Positions 35,973 through 45,783 of a stretch of 64,000 nt of DNA are shown here, piece by piece; position 1 is the stretch's first letter, and each line of letters begins with the position of its first letter. Position numbers and translations under genes: made by a program. Origin of the DNA: Actinomycetaceae bacterium (GTDB lineage Bacteria; Actinomycetota; Actinomycetes; Actinomycetales; Actinomycetaceae); contig JAUNAP010000002.1 of assembly GCA_030527545.1 (NCBI GenBank), positions 248,001-312,000 of the forward strand, written 5' to 3'. Under the pieces are notes generated by a model. The model was not told the origin of the DNA and did no database searches. It saw nothing but the letters and a program-made list of their open reading frames with translations.

Positions 35973-37250
35973 GTGCCTTCTCGACTCCGGCGTTTTCTCG
36001 CCGCCACCATGGCGGCGCTCGCGTGCGCGAGCGCGGTCGCGGGATGTGGCTCCAACGAGGCAGCCACTGTGCGCTTCCACCTCTCAAAACCCGAGGCCAT
36101 CCCCTTCTTCCGTGAGGTTGTCGCCGACTACAACGCCCACCACAACGGCGAGCGCGTCATTCTCGACACCTCCGCCAACCTTCAGGCCGGGTTTGTACGC
36201 CATTCCCCGCCCGACCTCGTGTTGCTCAACTACAACCAGGAAATGGCGCGCTTCCTCGACCGCGGCGCCCTATCGGATCTGTCGGACACGGCGGCGGCTG
36301 CGCGCGTGCGCAAGGACATCGTCGAACTGGCTCGCCTCAACGCCGACTATCCGGGCCGAACATCCGTCGTTCCCTACTCGGTCATGGCCGCCGGAGTGAT
36401 CTACAACAAGGAGCTCTTCGCCCGCGAAGGGCTGAGCGTGCCCCAAACGTGGAGCGAATTCACCACCCTTTGCGAGACGTTGCGCGCTCGCGGGATCACT
36501 CCGATCGCCGCAACGCTCAAGGAACCGTGGACAGTGGCGCAGGGCATGTTCGACTACACGGTCGGGGGAACCATCGACGTCGCCGACTTCTACGAGCACC
36601 TGCGCGCCGAGGGTGCCGCCGTGACCCCCACCTCGCCCGTCTCCTTCTCGACCACTCTGGCCGAGCCAGTGGACAAGATGCGCCAGATTGCATCCTCATG
36701 GATCAATTCCGACGCCGCCTCGCTCGGCTATGGCGACGGCAATCTCGCCTTCGCCCAGGGCAAGGCCGCCATGTACTTCCAAGGCCCTTGGGCCCTGGGG
36801 GAAATCGCGAAGTCCGCCCCCGACCTCGACGTGGGGATCTTCCCGCTGCCGGTCACCGAAAACCCCGCCGACCTCAAGATCCGCGTCAACATCGACCTTG
36901 CCGCCTGGATCCCCCTCGATTCTCCCCATAAGGCCGAGGCGCGGGCCTTCCTCGACTACATCTGCTCCCCCGACATCATCAACCGTTACAACAACGAACA
37001 GCTGGGATTTGGTCCCATGGTCGATTCGGCCCCTACCTCGGACCCGCGCATCGGCGAGCTCCAGGGCTATTACGACGCCGGGGCCTACTATCCGGGGGCC
37101 TCGCAGCTCATCCCCTTGACAATTCCCTCACACAACTACATTCAAGGGATCGCGCTGGGCGCGGATCCGCGGACCGCACTGGCCACTCTCGACGCCGACT
37201 GGGCGCGGCTGGCCAAGCGGCAAGGACACACGAAGGAGGAGCACCGATGA
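35973..37250 (+). CDS. sugar ABC transporter substrate-binding lipoprotein
   Basis: This 425-residue extracellular solute-binding protein (family 1, MalE-like) has a lipoprotein signal ending in the lipobox AVAGC (Cys25). The mature part has the expected KELFAREGLSVPQTWSEF and AMYFQGPWALGEIAK segments, typical of oligosaccharide-binding proteins. GTG 35973 has AAGGAAAGG upstream; the frame is open further upstream across the operator and regulator but is not coding there. It heads an operon with two permeases and a GH13 enzyme, so the ligand is probably an alpha-glucoside. Confidence 0.9.
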   Translation: MPSRLRRFLAATMAALACASAVAGCGSNEAATVRFHLSKPEAIPFFREVVADYNAHHNGERVILDTSANLQAGFVRHSPPDLVLLNYNQEMARFLDRGALSDLSDTAAAARVRKDIVELARLNADYPGRTSVVPYSVMAAGVIYNKELFAREGLSVPQTWSEFTTLCETLRARGITPIAATLKEPWTVAQGMFDYTVGGTIDVADFYEHLRAEGAAVTPTSPVSFSTTLAEPVDKMRQIASSWINSDAASLGYGDGNLAFAQGKAAMYFQGPWALGEIAKSAPDLDVGIFPLPVTENPADLKIRVNIDLAAWIPLDSPHKAEARAFLDYICSPDIINRYNNEQLGFGPMVDSAPTSDPRIGELQGYYDAGAYYPGASQLIPLTIPSHNYIQGIALGADPRTALATLDADWARLAKRQGHTKEEHR

Positions 37251-38116
37251 CTACGAGGAATCGCACGCGGTGGGTAGACGCCGCCTTCCTGCTTCCCTCG
37301 CTCATCTTGTTCACCATCCTCATCACCATCCCGGCTGTGTGGGGCATCGTCATGTCCGCCACCAACTCCGTGGGCTTCGGTACCTGGGAGTGGGTCGGAT
37401 TGGCCAACTACAAGATGATGTTTAGCGACCCCGCCATCCGCGAAACCTACCTATTTACCATTGGGTTTGCCGCGTGCACCGTCATCGTCGTTAACGTGTG
37501 TGCGCTGGCCCTGGCGCTCGGGCTGACATCGAAGATCCGCGGCGTCGTCGTGCTGAGGACGATCTACGTCGTGCCCATGGTGGTTTCTTCGATCATCATC
37601 GCCTACGTTTTCAACTTCTTGTTCTCTCAGTCGCTTCCCGCCCTCGGTCGGGCGCTGGGCATCGGCTGGCTGAGCGAGTCGATTCTCGCCAACCCCTCGC
37701 TCGCATGGATCGGCATCGTCATCGTGACAGCGTGGCAGGCTATCCCGGGCACTCTCCTCATCTACATCGCGGGGCTGCTATCGGTGCCCGAGGACGTGTA
37801 CGAGGCCGCGCGTATCGACGGCGCCGGGGCGTGGGCCCAGTTCCGCACGATCACCCTCCCCCTTGTCGCCGGCTACGTCCTCATTAACGTCGTGCTCGGG
37901 TTGAAGAACTTCCTCAATGCCTACGACATCATCGTCGGCTTGACGAACGGCGGTCCCGGCACGGCGACACGCTCGGTGGCAATGACGATCATCGACGGGT
38001 TCACCAACGGCGACTACGCCTACCAGATGGCGAATGCGACGCTCTTCTTCGTCTTTGTCATCGTTTTGTCCATCCTGCAGTTGCGACTCACACGCGGAAA
38101 GGCGGCCCTGGCATGA
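37247..38116 (+). CDS. sugar ABC transporter permease (MalF-like)
   Basis: This 289-residue membrane protein has six helices and the EAA loop that contacts the ATPase, EAARIDGAGAWAQFRTITLP. WVGLANYKMMFSDP near the N terminus is typical of MalF/UgpA-type subunits. ATG 37247 overlaps the stop of the binding-protein gene (ATGA). Confidence 0.93.
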   Translation: MTTRNRTRWVDAAFLLPSLILFTILITIPAVWGIVMSATNSVGFGTWEWVGLANYKMMFSDPAIRETYLFTIGFAACTVIVVNVCALALALGLTSKIRGVVVLRTIYVVPMVVSSIIIAYVFNFLFSQSLPALGRALGIGWLSESILANPSLAWIGIVIVTAWQAIPGTLLIYIAGLLSVPEDVYEAARIDGAGAWAQFRTITLPLVAGYVLINVVLGLKNFLNAYDIIVGLTNGGPGTATRSVAMTIIDGFTNGDYAYQMANATLFFVFVIVLSILQLRLTRGKAALA

Positions 38117-38952
38117 CGGCCACGACAAGCAGACGCGGCCCGATGTGGGGTCGTACCCTCCTCCTAGCCGCAGGCACCCTCACCGTCATCCTGCCGCTCT
38201 ACGTGACTGTGGCGATGGCGCTCAAGACCCCCGAGCAAGCCGTCGACGGCCGCGCCTTCTCCCTGCCCGCGCCGCCGTCTCTCATCGGTATCACCGAGGC
38301 GTGGCAGCTCACCCATTTCCCGCGTGCCTTCGCGATCTCGGCGCTCATCAGCGCAGCTGCGGTGGTCGGCACGATCTTGCTGGCCGCCATGGCCGCCTAC
38401 GCGATCTCTCGCAACTGGCATCGACGCGCCTACAGGTGGGCGTTTTTCTACCTGCTGGCCAGCCTCTTCATCCCGTTCCCGGTACTCGCCTTGCCGCAGA
38501 TCCAATTGACGGGTCGCCTCGGGCTCGACAATCCCTTCGGGGTGGCAGTGTTGCACATCGTGTTTCAACTGTCGTTTTCTGTCATGCTCTTTGTCGCCTA
38601 CCTGCGGTCGCTGCCGCGCGAGCTGGAGGAGGCGGCCAAGGTGGACGGGGCAGGTCCCGTGCGGACGTTCTTCACGCTCATCTTCCCTCTCCTTGCCCCC
38701 ATGAGCGCCACGGTCGGCATCTTCGCCTTCCTCGCCTCCTGGAACGACTTCATGATGCCCTCGCTCATCATCGCCGACCCGCAGCTGCAAACGCTGCCCG
38801 TCATCCAAAAGATCTTCCAGACGCAGTTTTCTAACAACTACCACGTGGCTTTTGCCTCCTACATGATGGCAATGGCGCCGGCCATCGTCGTCTACGTCTT
38901 TTCTCAACGTTGGGTCATGTCCTCCGTGACCCAAGGAGCTGTCAAAGGCTAG
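38113..38952 (+). CDS. sugar ABC transporter permease (MalG-like)
   Basis: This 279-residue partner permease has six helices and the EAA loop EAAKVDGAGPVRTFFTLIFP. It overlaps the previous gene by ATGA. FAFLASWNDFMMP is a family hallmark. No ATPase gene follows; as in many actinobacterial sugar importers, a shared MsiK-type ATPase encoded elsewhere is probably used. Confidence 0.93.
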   Translation: MTATTSRRGPMWGRTLLLAAGTLTVILPLYVTVAMALKTPEQAVDGRAFSLPAPPSLIGITEAWQLTHFPRAFAISALISAAAVVGTILLAAMAAYAISRNWHRRAYRWAFFYLLASLFIPFPVLALPQIQLTGRLGLDNPFGVAVLHIVFQLSFSVMLFVAYLRSLPRELEEAAKVDGAGPVRTFFTLIFPLLAPMSATVGIFAFLASWNDFMMPSLIIADPQLQTLPVIQKIFQTQFSNNYHVAFASYMMAMAPAIVVYVFSQRWVMSSVTQGAVKG

Positions 38953-38994
38953 CTAGCCTTTAGTAACGAACGCCTCAAAGTAAAGGAGCTGATT

Positions 38995-40683
38995 GTGAGC
39001 TTGACATCCGACCCGAACTGGTGGCGCCAGGCCGTCGTTTACCAGATCTATCCCAGGTCCTTCGCCGATGCCAACGGGGACGGCCTTGGCGACCTCGCCG
39101 GCGTGACCTCGCGGGCGGACTATCTGGCCGACCTGGGAATCGACGCCGTGTGGCTCTCGCCCTTCTACCCCTCCGAGCTCGCCGATGGCGGTTATGACGT
39201 CGCGGATTATCGCAATGTCGATCCTCGACTGGGCACGCTCGCCGACTTCGACGAGATGACGAGTGCGCTCCATGAGCGCGGCATCCGCGTCATCGTCGAC
39301 ATCGTTCCCAATCACACGTCGCGCCACCACGAGTGGTTCCGTGCCGCGCTCGCTGCCGGGCCGGGTTCGCCCGAGCGCGAACGCTACATCTTCCGTGATG
39401 GTCGTGGCCCAAACGGCAGCGAACCGCCCACCGATTGGCGTGCCATGTTCGGCGGAAGCCAGTGGGAACGCGTGGAGGACGGGCAGTGGTATCTCCACAC
39501 GTTCGCCCCTGAGCAGCCCGATCTCAATTGGGCCAATCCCGAAGTCCGCGAGGATTTCCTGCGCACCTTGCGTTTTTGGGCCGACCGGGGCGTCGACGGG
39601 TATCGCGTCGATGTTGCCCACTCCCTCACGAAAGACCTCTCCGAGCCCCTGCCGTCGTGGGAGGAACTCGAGGCGATGCCGTGGGACGGCACCCACCCGA
39701 TTTGGGATCGCGACGAGGTGCAGGAGGTCTATGCCGAATGGCGGAAGGTGTTTAACGAGTACGATCCGCCGCGCGTCGCCGTGGCCGAGGCCTGGGTTGA
39801 ATCGGAGAGAGTCCCGCGATACGCCAACGAGGGCTCGCTCGGCCAGGCGTTCAATTTTGACCTGTTGCGTGCGAATTTCGATGCGGGGGCGTTTAGACGC
39901 ATCATCGATCACAATCTCACCCTCGCCACACGATCGGGATCCAGCAGCACGTGGGTGCTGTCGAACCACGACGTCATCCGCCATGCCACGCGCTATGGTC
40001 TTCCCGACGCGGTCAGCGATGACCGCGGTGGCTACATCGTCAACCCTGGGGCCGAGTGGGTGAAGTCGCGAGGCAGCGAGCCTCAATTGGATCGGGAACG
40101 CGGCCTGAGGAGGGCCCGCGCTGCGAGCCTTCTCCTGCTCGCTCTGCCCGGGTGCGCCTACCTTTACGAGGGCGAGGAGCTCGGCCTCCACGAGGTGTGC
40201 GAGATTGACGCCGACGAGCGCCAGGATCCGACGTTCTTCCGCTCCGAAGGCGTCGACTACGGCCGTGACGGGTGCCGCGTGCCCTTGCCCTGGAAGAGCG
40301 AGGGGGTCTCGCTCGGATTCGGCGAGGCGCCGGCCCACCTGCCCCAGCCGGAGTGGTTTGCCGACTTCTCCGTAGAACGCGAGGAGGCCGAGGAGGATTC
40401 GACCCTCACCCTCTACCGCCGGGCCTTGAGTGCGCGCCGGGCCTGGCAGGGTGCGGAGGAGCTTCGCTGGATCGAGACCGGATGCGACGACGTCCTCGCC
40501 TTCGCCCGCCCGGGTGGCTGGGTGAGCGTGACGAACTTTTCCGCCGTTGACGTGCCGGTGAGCGAGCTTGGCGAGGAGGTGGCGCGGGCCCTGGGGCGTG
40601 CCCATCTGGCGTCGCGTGAGATGAGGCCCGACGTGGTTGCTGCCGAGACGACGGTGTGGTGCGCGCCCGGCGAGGATAGCTAA
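38995..40683 (+). CDS. GH13 alpha-glucosidase (oligo-1,6-glucosidase type)
   Basis: This 562-residue intracellular glycosidase has the full GH13 catalytic set: nucleophile Asp206 in GYRVDVAHS, acid/base Glu265 in VAVAEAWV and Asp326 in VLSNHDVIRH; the DANGDGLGDLAG calcium-type loop and DIVPNHTSRHHEWF are also present. The oligo-1,6-/alpha-glucosidase subgroup fits best. No signal peptide, so it works on sugar delivered by the importer upstream. GTG 38995 has AAAGGAG at good spacing. The C-terminal beta domain begins near residue 450. Substrate (maltose, isomaltose, sucrose-like or trehalose) cannot be decided by reading. Confidence 0.9.
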   Translation: MSLTSDPNWWRQAVVYQIYPRSFADANGDGLGDLAGVTSRADYLADLGIDAVWLSPFYPSELADGGYDVADYRNVDPRLGTLADFDEMTSALHERGIRVIVDIVPNHTSRHHEWFRAALAAGPGSPERERYIFRDGRGPNGSEPPTDWRAMFGGSQWERVEDGQWYLHTFAPEQPDLNWANPEVREDFLRTLRFWADRGVDGYRVDVAHSLTKDLSEPLPSWEELEAMPWDGTHPIWDRDEVQEVYAEWRKVFNEYDPPRVAVAEAWVESERVPRYANEGSLGQAFNFDLLRANFDAGAFRRIIDHNLTLATRSGSSSTWVLSNHDVIRHATRYGLPDAVSDDRGGYIVNPGAEWVKSRGSEPQLDRERGLRRARAASLLLLALPGCAYLYEGEELGLHEVCEIDADERQDPTFFRSEGVDYGRDGCRVPLPWKSEGVSLGFGEAPAHLPQPEWFADFSVEREEAEEDSTLTLYRRALSARRAWQGAEELRWIETGCDDVLAFARPGGWVSVTNFSAVDVPVSELGEEVARALGRAHLASREMRPDVVAAETTVWCAPGEDS

Positions 40684-40693
40684 GACCGAGCCG

Positions 40694-40723
40694 CGCGGGG
40701 AGGAGACCCCACTCCACCCCGCG
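40694..40723 (+). terminator. hairpin after the GH13 gene
   Basis: Stem CGCGGGGAGGAG with CTCCACCCCGCG (one mismatch), six-base loop, 10 bases after the stop. No T tract. Confidence 0.55.
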
Positions 40724-40769
40724 TGGCGAGCGTCACACGAAGAGGCGGAATAAGTGTCTTCTCTCCAAA

Positions 40770-40790
40770 GTTGAGTCTGTTGTACTCAAG
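40770..40790 (+). promoter_or_regulatory. HAIR operator 1 (HspR site) upstream of dnaK
   Basis: GTTGAGT, seven bases, ACTCAAG: the HspR inverted repeat CTTGAGT-N7-ACTCAAG with one end mismatch. It is upstream of the -35. Confidence 0.9.
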
Positions 40791-40805
40791 ATTTGAGGTT
40801 CGGGT

Positions 40806-40834
40806 TTGAGGGGCGCGGGCGCGTCGCTTAGACT
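40806..40834 (+). promoter_or_regulatory. promoter of the dnaK operon
   Basis: TTGAGG (40806-40811), 17 bases, TAGACT (40829-40834). HAIR site 2 overlaps the last two bases of the -10, so bound HspR would block polymerase. Confidence 0.8.
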
Positions 40835-40853
40835 TGAGCCGAACAGACTCAAG
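40833..40853 (+). promoter_or_regulatory. HAIR operator 2 upstream of dnaK
   Basis: CTTGAGC, seven bases, ACTCAAG: one mismatch to the HAIR consensus. It begins inside the -10 of the dnaK promoter. Confidence 0.9.
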
Positions 40854-40889
40854 GGGTGCGGGATGCACCCGGAACAAGGAGACAGACAT

Positions 40890-42758
40890 ATGGGACGCGC
40901 AGTTGGCATTGACCTCGGCACGACGAACTCCGCCCTCGCGGTCATGGAGGGTTCCGAACCCACAGTGATCGCCAACGCTGAAGGTCAGCGCACGACCCCC
41001 TCGGTCGTCGCCTTCGCTAAGTCCGGCGAGGTTCTCGTCGGCGAGATCGCCAAGCGACAGGCCGTCACGAACGTCGACCGTACGATCAGCTCGGTCAAGC
41101 GCCACATGGGCACCGACTGGTCGATTTCGATCGACGACAAGACCTACAATGCCCAGCAGATTTCGGCATTCATCCTCGGCAAGCTCAAGCGCGACGCCGA
41201 GGCCTACCTCGGCGAGGACGTCACCGACGCCGTCATCACCGTCCCCGCCTACTTCAACGATGCCCAGCGTCAGGCCACAAAGGATGCTGGCAAGATCGCC
41301 GGCCTCAACGTGTTGCGTATCGTTAACGAGCCCACGGCGGCTGCCCTCGCCTACGGGCTGGAGAAGGGCAAGGAGGACGAGCTCATCCTCGTCTTCGACC
41401 TCGGTGGCGGCACATTCGACGTGTCCCTCCTCGAGGTCGGTAAGGACGCCGACGGGTTCTCGACTATTCAGGTTCGCGCGACCAATGGCGACAACAACCT
41501 TGGTGGTGACGACTGGGACCAGCGGATCCTCGACTGGCTCGTGTCGAAGGTGAAGGAGACCTCGGGTGTCGACCTGGCCGGCAACAAGGTCGCACTCCAG
41601 CGTCTGCGCGAGGCCGCGGAACAGGCGAAGAAGGAGCTCTCGAGTGCGACGTCGACTCAGATCTCGCAGCAGTTCCTTGCGATGACACCCGCGGGTGAGC
41701 CCGTCCACCTCGACGAGACGCTTACGCGCGCCCACTTCGAGGACATGACCTCAGATCTGCTCGAGCGCACGAAGGTTCCCTTCAACGCCGTCATCAAGGA
41801 CGCCGGAATCGCCGTGTCCGAGATCGATCACGTTGTTCTCGTCGGCGGTTCGACCCGTATGCCCGCCGTGGCGGAGGTCGTCAAGGAGCTGACGAATGGG
41901 CGCAACCCGAACAAGGGCGTTAACCCCGACGAGGTCGTCGCCGTAGGCGCCGCCCTTCAGGGTGGGGTCCTCCAGGGGGATCGCACCGATGTGCTGCTCA
42001 TCGACGTCACTCCTTTGTCCTTGGGTATCGAAACCAAGGGCGGGTTCATGACGAAGCTCATCGAGCGCAACACGGCCATCCCGACGAAGCACTCGGAGAT
42101 CTTCTCCACCGCCGACGATAACCAGCCGAGCGTGCTTATCCAGGTCTACCAGGGCGAGCGCGATTTCGCCCGCGACAACAAACCGCTGGGTACCTTCGAA
42201 CTCACCGGTATCGCGCCGGCGCCGCGTGGCGTGCCCCAGATCGAGGTGACGTTCGATATCGACGCTAACGGTATCGTCCACGTCTCGGCCAAGGACAAGG
42301 GCACGGGCAAGGAGCAGTCGATGACGATCACCGGCGGGTCTGCCTTGGGCAAGGAAGAGATCGATCGGATGGTCAAGGAAGCTGAGGCCCACGCGGAAGA
42401 AGACAAGAAGCGTCGTGAGGACGCCGAGGTGCGCAATCAGGCCGAGCAGACCGTCTACGGTATCGAGAAGCTCATCAAGGAGAACAAGGACAAGCTCTCC
42501 GATGACATCGTCACCGATGTCGAGGGCGCGATCGCGGAGGTGAAGAAGGCTCTCGAGGGCGAGGACACGAACGCCGTGAAGACGAGCCTCGAGACGCTCA
42601 ACACGAAGGCGCAAGCCATCGGTCAGGCGATCTATGCCCAGGCACAGGCCGAAGCGGCCAGCGCCGAGTCGAACGCTGACGCGTCGGGGAACACGGCCCC
42701 CGAGGGTGAAGACGAGGTCATCGACGCCGAGGTTGTCGACGACGAGGACAACAAGTAA
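40890..42758 (+). CDS. dnaK: molecular chaperone DnaK (Hsp70)
   Basis: This 622-residue Hsp70 binds unfolded peptides in an ATP cycle run by DnaJ and GrpE. The ATPase part starts [20 protein letters not shown], with [14 protein letters not shown]-type phosphate loop (here [15 protein letters not shown]) and [12 protein letters not shown]. The substrate domain follows [14 protein letters not shown]. The tail is acidic and ends EVVDDEDNK. The start is ATG 40890 (CAAGGAGACAG upstream); the in-frame ATG 40806 lies in the promoter. It is first of dnaK-grpE-dnaJ-hspR, controlled by two HAIR operators. Confidence 0.99.
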   Translation: MGRAVGIDLGTTNSALAVMEGSEPTVIANAEGQRTTPSVVAFAKSGEVLVGEIAKRQAVTNVDRTISSVKRHMGTDWSISIDDKTYNAQQISAFILGKLKRDAEAYLGEDVTDAVITVPAYFNDAQRQATKDAGKIAGLNVLRIVNEPTAAALAYGLEKGKEDELILVFDLGGGTFDVSLLEVGKDADGFSTIQVRATNGDNNLGGDDWDQRILDWLVSKVKETSGVDLAGNKVALQRLREAAEQAKKELSSATSTQISQQFLAMTPAGEPVHLDETLTRAHFEDMTSDLLERTKVPFNAVIKDAGIAVSEIDHVVLVGGSTRMPAVAEVVKELTNGRNPNKGVNPDEVVAVGAALQGGVLQGDRTDVLLIDVTPLSLGIETKGGFMTKLIERNTAIPTKHSEIFSTADDNQPSVLIQVYQGERDFARDNKPLGTFELTGIAPAPRGVPQIEVTFDIDANGIVHVSAKDKGTGKEQSMTITGGSALGKEEIDRMVKEAEAHAEEDKKRREDAEVRNQAEQTVYGIEKLIKENKDKLSDDIVTDVEGAIAEVKKALEGEDTNAVKTSLETLNTKAQAIGQAIYAQAQAEAASAESNADASGNTAPEGEDEVIDAEVVDDEDNK

Positions 42759-42770
42759 GGAAGCTGCGTC

Positions 42771-43439
42771 ATGAAGAACCCTGATAGTTCAGAGGGGTTC
42801 GAGCAGGCGGAGGGCGCGGGGGCGGAGGAGTCCGTCCCCGCCCCCGAGGCGGCAGCGCCCGATCAGCAGGACGTCCAGGAGGAGGCCGGGCAGGCCGAGC
42901 CCGTCGAGGGCGAGGTCTCGCAGGCTGATTCTCCCGACGACGTTCAGGCGAGCGAGGACGAGCCGGAGCTGTCCGAGACCGATCGGACGATCCTCGAGCT
43001 CGAAACGAAAGTGTCCTCGCTCGACGAGGAGCTCAAGCGGGCCCGCGCCGACCTGTTCAACCTCGACAAGGAATATTCCAACTACGTGCGCCGGGCAAAG
43101 ACCCAGGCCGGCGCTCACCGCAGCGACGGCGAGCGCCGGGTTGTCGAGGCTCTCATCTCGGTGCTCGACGACATCGCCGCTGCCCGGGCGGCCGACCAGC
43201 TCGACGGGCCATTCGCGGCGATCGCAACGAAGCTCGAGACGGCGCTGGGTAACGGCTTTGGGCTCGCGCGGTTCGGCGAGAATGGTGAGGACTTCGATCC
43301 GGAGCGTCATGACGCCCTCATGGCGGAGGCTTCGGCCGACGTCGAGGTCCCGACTGTCGCCCAGGTGCTCCAGCCCGGATATCTCATGGGCGAGCGGGTG
43401 CTGCGGCCGGCGAAGGTTATGGTTCACAACCCCGAGTGA
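42771..43439 (+). CDS. grpE: nucleotide exchange factor GrpE
   Basis: This 222-residue protein releases ADP from DnaK. An acidic, Gln/Glu/Pro-rich N-terminal ~65 residues precede the long dimerising helix (ILELETKVSSLDEELKRARA) and YVRRAKTQ; the C-terminal beta domain ends VLQPGYLMGERVLRPAKVMV, the GrpE signature. It lies 12 bases after dnaK and 20 before dnaJ. The ATG is preceded by AAGGAAGC. Confidence 0.96.
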   Translation: MKNPDSSEGFEQAEGAGAEESVPAPEAAAPDQQDVQEEAGQAEPVEGEVSQADSPDDVQASEDEPELSETDRTILELETKVSSLDEELKRARADLFNLDKEYSNYVRRAKTQAGAHRSDGERRVVEALISVLDDIAAARAADQLDGPFAAIATKLETALGNGFGLARFGENGEDFDPERHDALMAEASADVEVPTVAQVLQPGYLMGERVLRPAKVMVHNPE

Positions 43440-43459
43440 GGAAAGGACGGTGAGCTAAC

Positions 43460-44485
43460 GTGGCCAGTCAAGACTGGATGACGAAGGACTTCTACAAGGT
43501 CTTGGGCGTGGCGAAAGACGCCGACGCGAGCGAGATCAAGAAGGCCTATCGCAAGCTCGCTCGCACCTATCACCCGGACCAAAACCCCGGCGACAAGGCG
43601 GCGGAGGAGAAGTTCAAGGAGATCGGGGAGGCCTACGGGGTGCTCTCCGATGCCGAGAAGCGCCGCCAGTACGACGCTTTGCGAGCGATGGCGGGCGGTG
43701 GTGCCCGTTTCAGCGCGGGCCCCGGCGGCGGCGCGGGGGCATCCGGAAGCTTCGACGACGTGTTCGCCTCTATGTTTGGCGGCGCAACCGGTCGCGGGGC
43801 GGGCGGCTTCGGTAACGCCCGGGTGCGTTTCGGCCAGGGCGGGGGAGGCTTCGACGACGTATTGTCCGGCCTGTTCGGGATGGGCAACGCGGGCGGTTCG
43901 CCCTTTGGCGGGTTTTCGCCGGGGGCTCGGCCCAGGCGCGGCGACGATCTCGCTTCTTCCACGCAGTTGACGCTGCGGCAGGCGCTCGAGGGTGCCCAGC
44001 TGCGTTTGACAGTCGAGGGGCGAGAGATGACTGTGCGCCTGCCCGCTGGGGTGCGCGACGGCCAAAAGCTGCGGCTCAAGGGCAAGGGCAGGCAGGTGCC
44101 CGGCGGCGAGCCCGGCGATCTCCTCTTGACGGTGACGATCAAGCCGCACCCGGTGTTTTCGCTTCGCGACGGCACCGATCTCCTCGTCGACATGCCCATC
44201 AGTGTGGGTGAGGCCGTCGCGGGGGCGACCGTCGAGGTTCCGCTTCCGGACGGGACGACCACGCGGATCAAGATTCCCGCAGGCACCTCCTCGGGAGCGA
44301 TGCTGCGCGTGCGCGGCAAGGGCGTGAAGACGAAGGGCCGCCGGCGAGCGGGAGACCTGTTTGTCAGGGTCAAGATCGCCGTGCCCGCGAACCCGGATCG
44401 GGCGCTCAAGCAGGCGGCCCGTGATTTCGATGCGGCAGCCGGGGGCGACGTGCGCGCCGAGTGGGTCGATCAGGCGAGGTGGTGA
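43460..44485 (+). CDS. dnaJ: DnaJ co-chaperone without zinc-finger domain
   Basis: This 341-residue Hsp40 stimulates the DnaK ATPase. The J domain (~1-80) has the invariant HPD in [12 protein letters not shown] Gly/Phe-rich region (~90-160) follows. The substrate-binding C-terminal domains begin near residue 175, with no CXXCXGXG zinc repeats at all: there is no Cys cluster. It is thus a class B (CbpA-like) J protein in the normal dnaJ position. GTG 43460 starts it, and its TGA overlaps the likely hspR start (GTGA). Confidence 0.92.
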   Translation: MASQDWMTKDFYKVLGVAKDADASEIKKAYRKLARTYHPDQNPGDKAAEEKFKEIGEAYGVLSDAEKRRQYDALRAMAGGGARFSAGPGGGAGASGSFDDVFASMFGGATGRGAGGFGNARVRFGQGGGGFDDVLSGLFGMGNAGGSPFGGFSPGARPRRGDDLASSTQLTLRQALEGAQLRLTVEGREMTVRLPAGVRDGQKLRLKGKGRQVPGGEPGDLLLTVTIKPHPVFSLRDGTDLLVDMPISVGEAVAGATVEVPLPDGTTTRIKIPAGTSSGAMLRVRGKGVKTKGRRRAGDLFVRVKIAVPANPDRALKQAARDFDAAAGGDVRAEWVDQARW

Positions 44486-45054
44486 CGGTGAGCAAGGCCG
44501 CCAGTTTGCGGCGCCTTCTCCACGGGGTGGGTCTGGCGACCTGGGTTGTCGACGAGATCGTCGCCCAGGTCGCTCCCCCCGTCGAGCTCGACGAGGCCGA
44601 CGAGCCGCGTTACGTCATCTCGGCGGCGGCGAAGCTCGCGGGCATGCATCCGCAGACTCTGCGCCAATACGACCGCCTGGGTCTCGTCGTCCCCTCGCGC
44701 ACGTCTGGACGGGGGCGGCGCTATAGCGCCAATGACGTCAGGCGTCTGCGCGAGATTCAGCGCCTGTCCCACGAGGAGGGCATTAATCTTGCCGGGATCT
44801 CGAGGATCATGGAGCTCGAGCGCCGCCTTGAGCGCGCCGAGAGGGAGCTTCGCGGCCTGCGTCGGGTGCTCGACCATTTGGCGAGTATGCGTAATCGCGT
44901 GTTTGCCGCGGATCCTTCGGGAGATGTCACGTCCTACGAGCGGGGCAGAAGGCCGGCGAAGGCGCGGCCGGGGGGTGCGCTCGTGCGCTATCGGCGTACC
45001 TCGGATGCCCTCGTGGTGTGGGGGCAGGACCGATTTTATGAGAATGAGATGTGA
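44482..45054 (+). CDS. hspR: heat-shock repressor HspR (MerR-like)
   Basis: This ~190-residue DNA-binding protein represses the dnaK operon and clpB by binding HAIR sites, with DnaK as corepressor in known cases. The MerR-type helix-turn-helix is [20 protein letters not shown], followed by [19 protein letters not shown] coiled coil ([20 protein letters not shown]) follows. It has ~45 extra N-terminal residues ([16 protein letters not shown]) before the usual HspR start and a basic tail. GTG 44482 overlaps the dnaJ stop; GTG 44488 is an alternative. Confidence 0.9.
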   Translation: MTVSKAASLRRLLHGVGLATWVVDEIVAQVAPPVELDEADEPRYVISAAAKLAGMHPQTLRQYDRLGLVVPSRTSGRGRRYSANDVRRLREIQRLSHEEGINLAGISRIMELERRLERAERELRGLRRVLDHLASMRNRVFAADPSGDVTSYERGRRPAKARPGGALVRYRRTSDALVVWGQDRFYENEM

Positions 45055-45116
45055 TACGGTGAGGCTGTACTTACCGCAAGGATGAGTCGGTATCGCCCCT
45101 AAAGAAGGAGCCCCTA

Positions 45117-45746
45117 TTGTCGCCATCGGAACGACACTATCCAGCGGCGCCTACGCCCTCCGATCCCTACCAGCATGACTATCCGCGCGCGCAGCCTACT
45201 CCCGACGTTGCAGCGGCCTACATGCCCCACGGGTATGGCGCCTACGCGGCGGGCGGCTTCGGCCCTCAGGTGATCGGCCCGGAGCATCTCAACGGGTGCG
45301 TCCCGGTTTCGCTGGGCAAGAGGGTGGGAGCTCGTCTCCTCGACAGCATGATCATGGGGTTCGTGACCGGAGTTGCGCTCGGCGTGGCCGCGCTGTTTGG
45401 CATACCCCTGGAGGAATCAGCGGCCTTCGGAGAGACAGCATCACTGGAGGCGTACCTCGTCGGGGGCGTCGTGTCCCTCGTCTTCCTCGCTATCAACGCC
45501 GCGACCGGATGGTGGCCGGGGTCGCGGCTGGTGGGGGTGCGTACGGTCGCCTTCTCCGAGCCGTCGGTGCCCGGGGGGCGGGCCGTGGGCAAACAGCTGC
45601 TATCCGGTTTGGCGGGGTTCTTCTTCTATATCCCGTGGCTCATCATCGTCTTCGCCACGCGAGACGAAAACGAGCGTCACGCGATCGATCGCGCCAGCAA
45701 CATCATTGTTCTTGACGTTAAGCGCGGGCGCGATCCGCTCGCCTAA
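45117..45746 (+). CDS. RDD family membrane protein
   Basis: This 209-residue protein has a Pro/Tyr/Ala-rich cytoplasmic N terminus (~1-50) and an RDD domain (~60-205): GKRVGARLLDSMIMGFV holds the Arg and Asp, with three to four membrane helices. RDD proteins are of uncertain function; some act as Na+/H+ antiporters. The start is TTG 45117, supported by AAGAAGGAG seven bases upstream. It follows hspR by 62 bases, with the next membrane protein 37 bases after. Confidence 0.78.
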   Translation: MSPSERHYPAAPTPSDPYQHDYPRAQPTPDVAAAYMPHGYGAYAAGGFGPQVIGPEHLNGCVPVSLGKRVGARLLDSMIMGFVTGVALGVAALFGIPLEESAAFGETASLEAYLVGGVVSLVFLAINAATGWWPGSRLVGVRTVAFSEPSVPGGRAVGKQLLSGLAGFFFYIPWLIIVFATRDENERHAIDRASNIIVLDVKRGRDPLA

Positions 45747-45783
45747 CCGGCCATATTTTCACTCTAGATCCGAGGAGGACATC

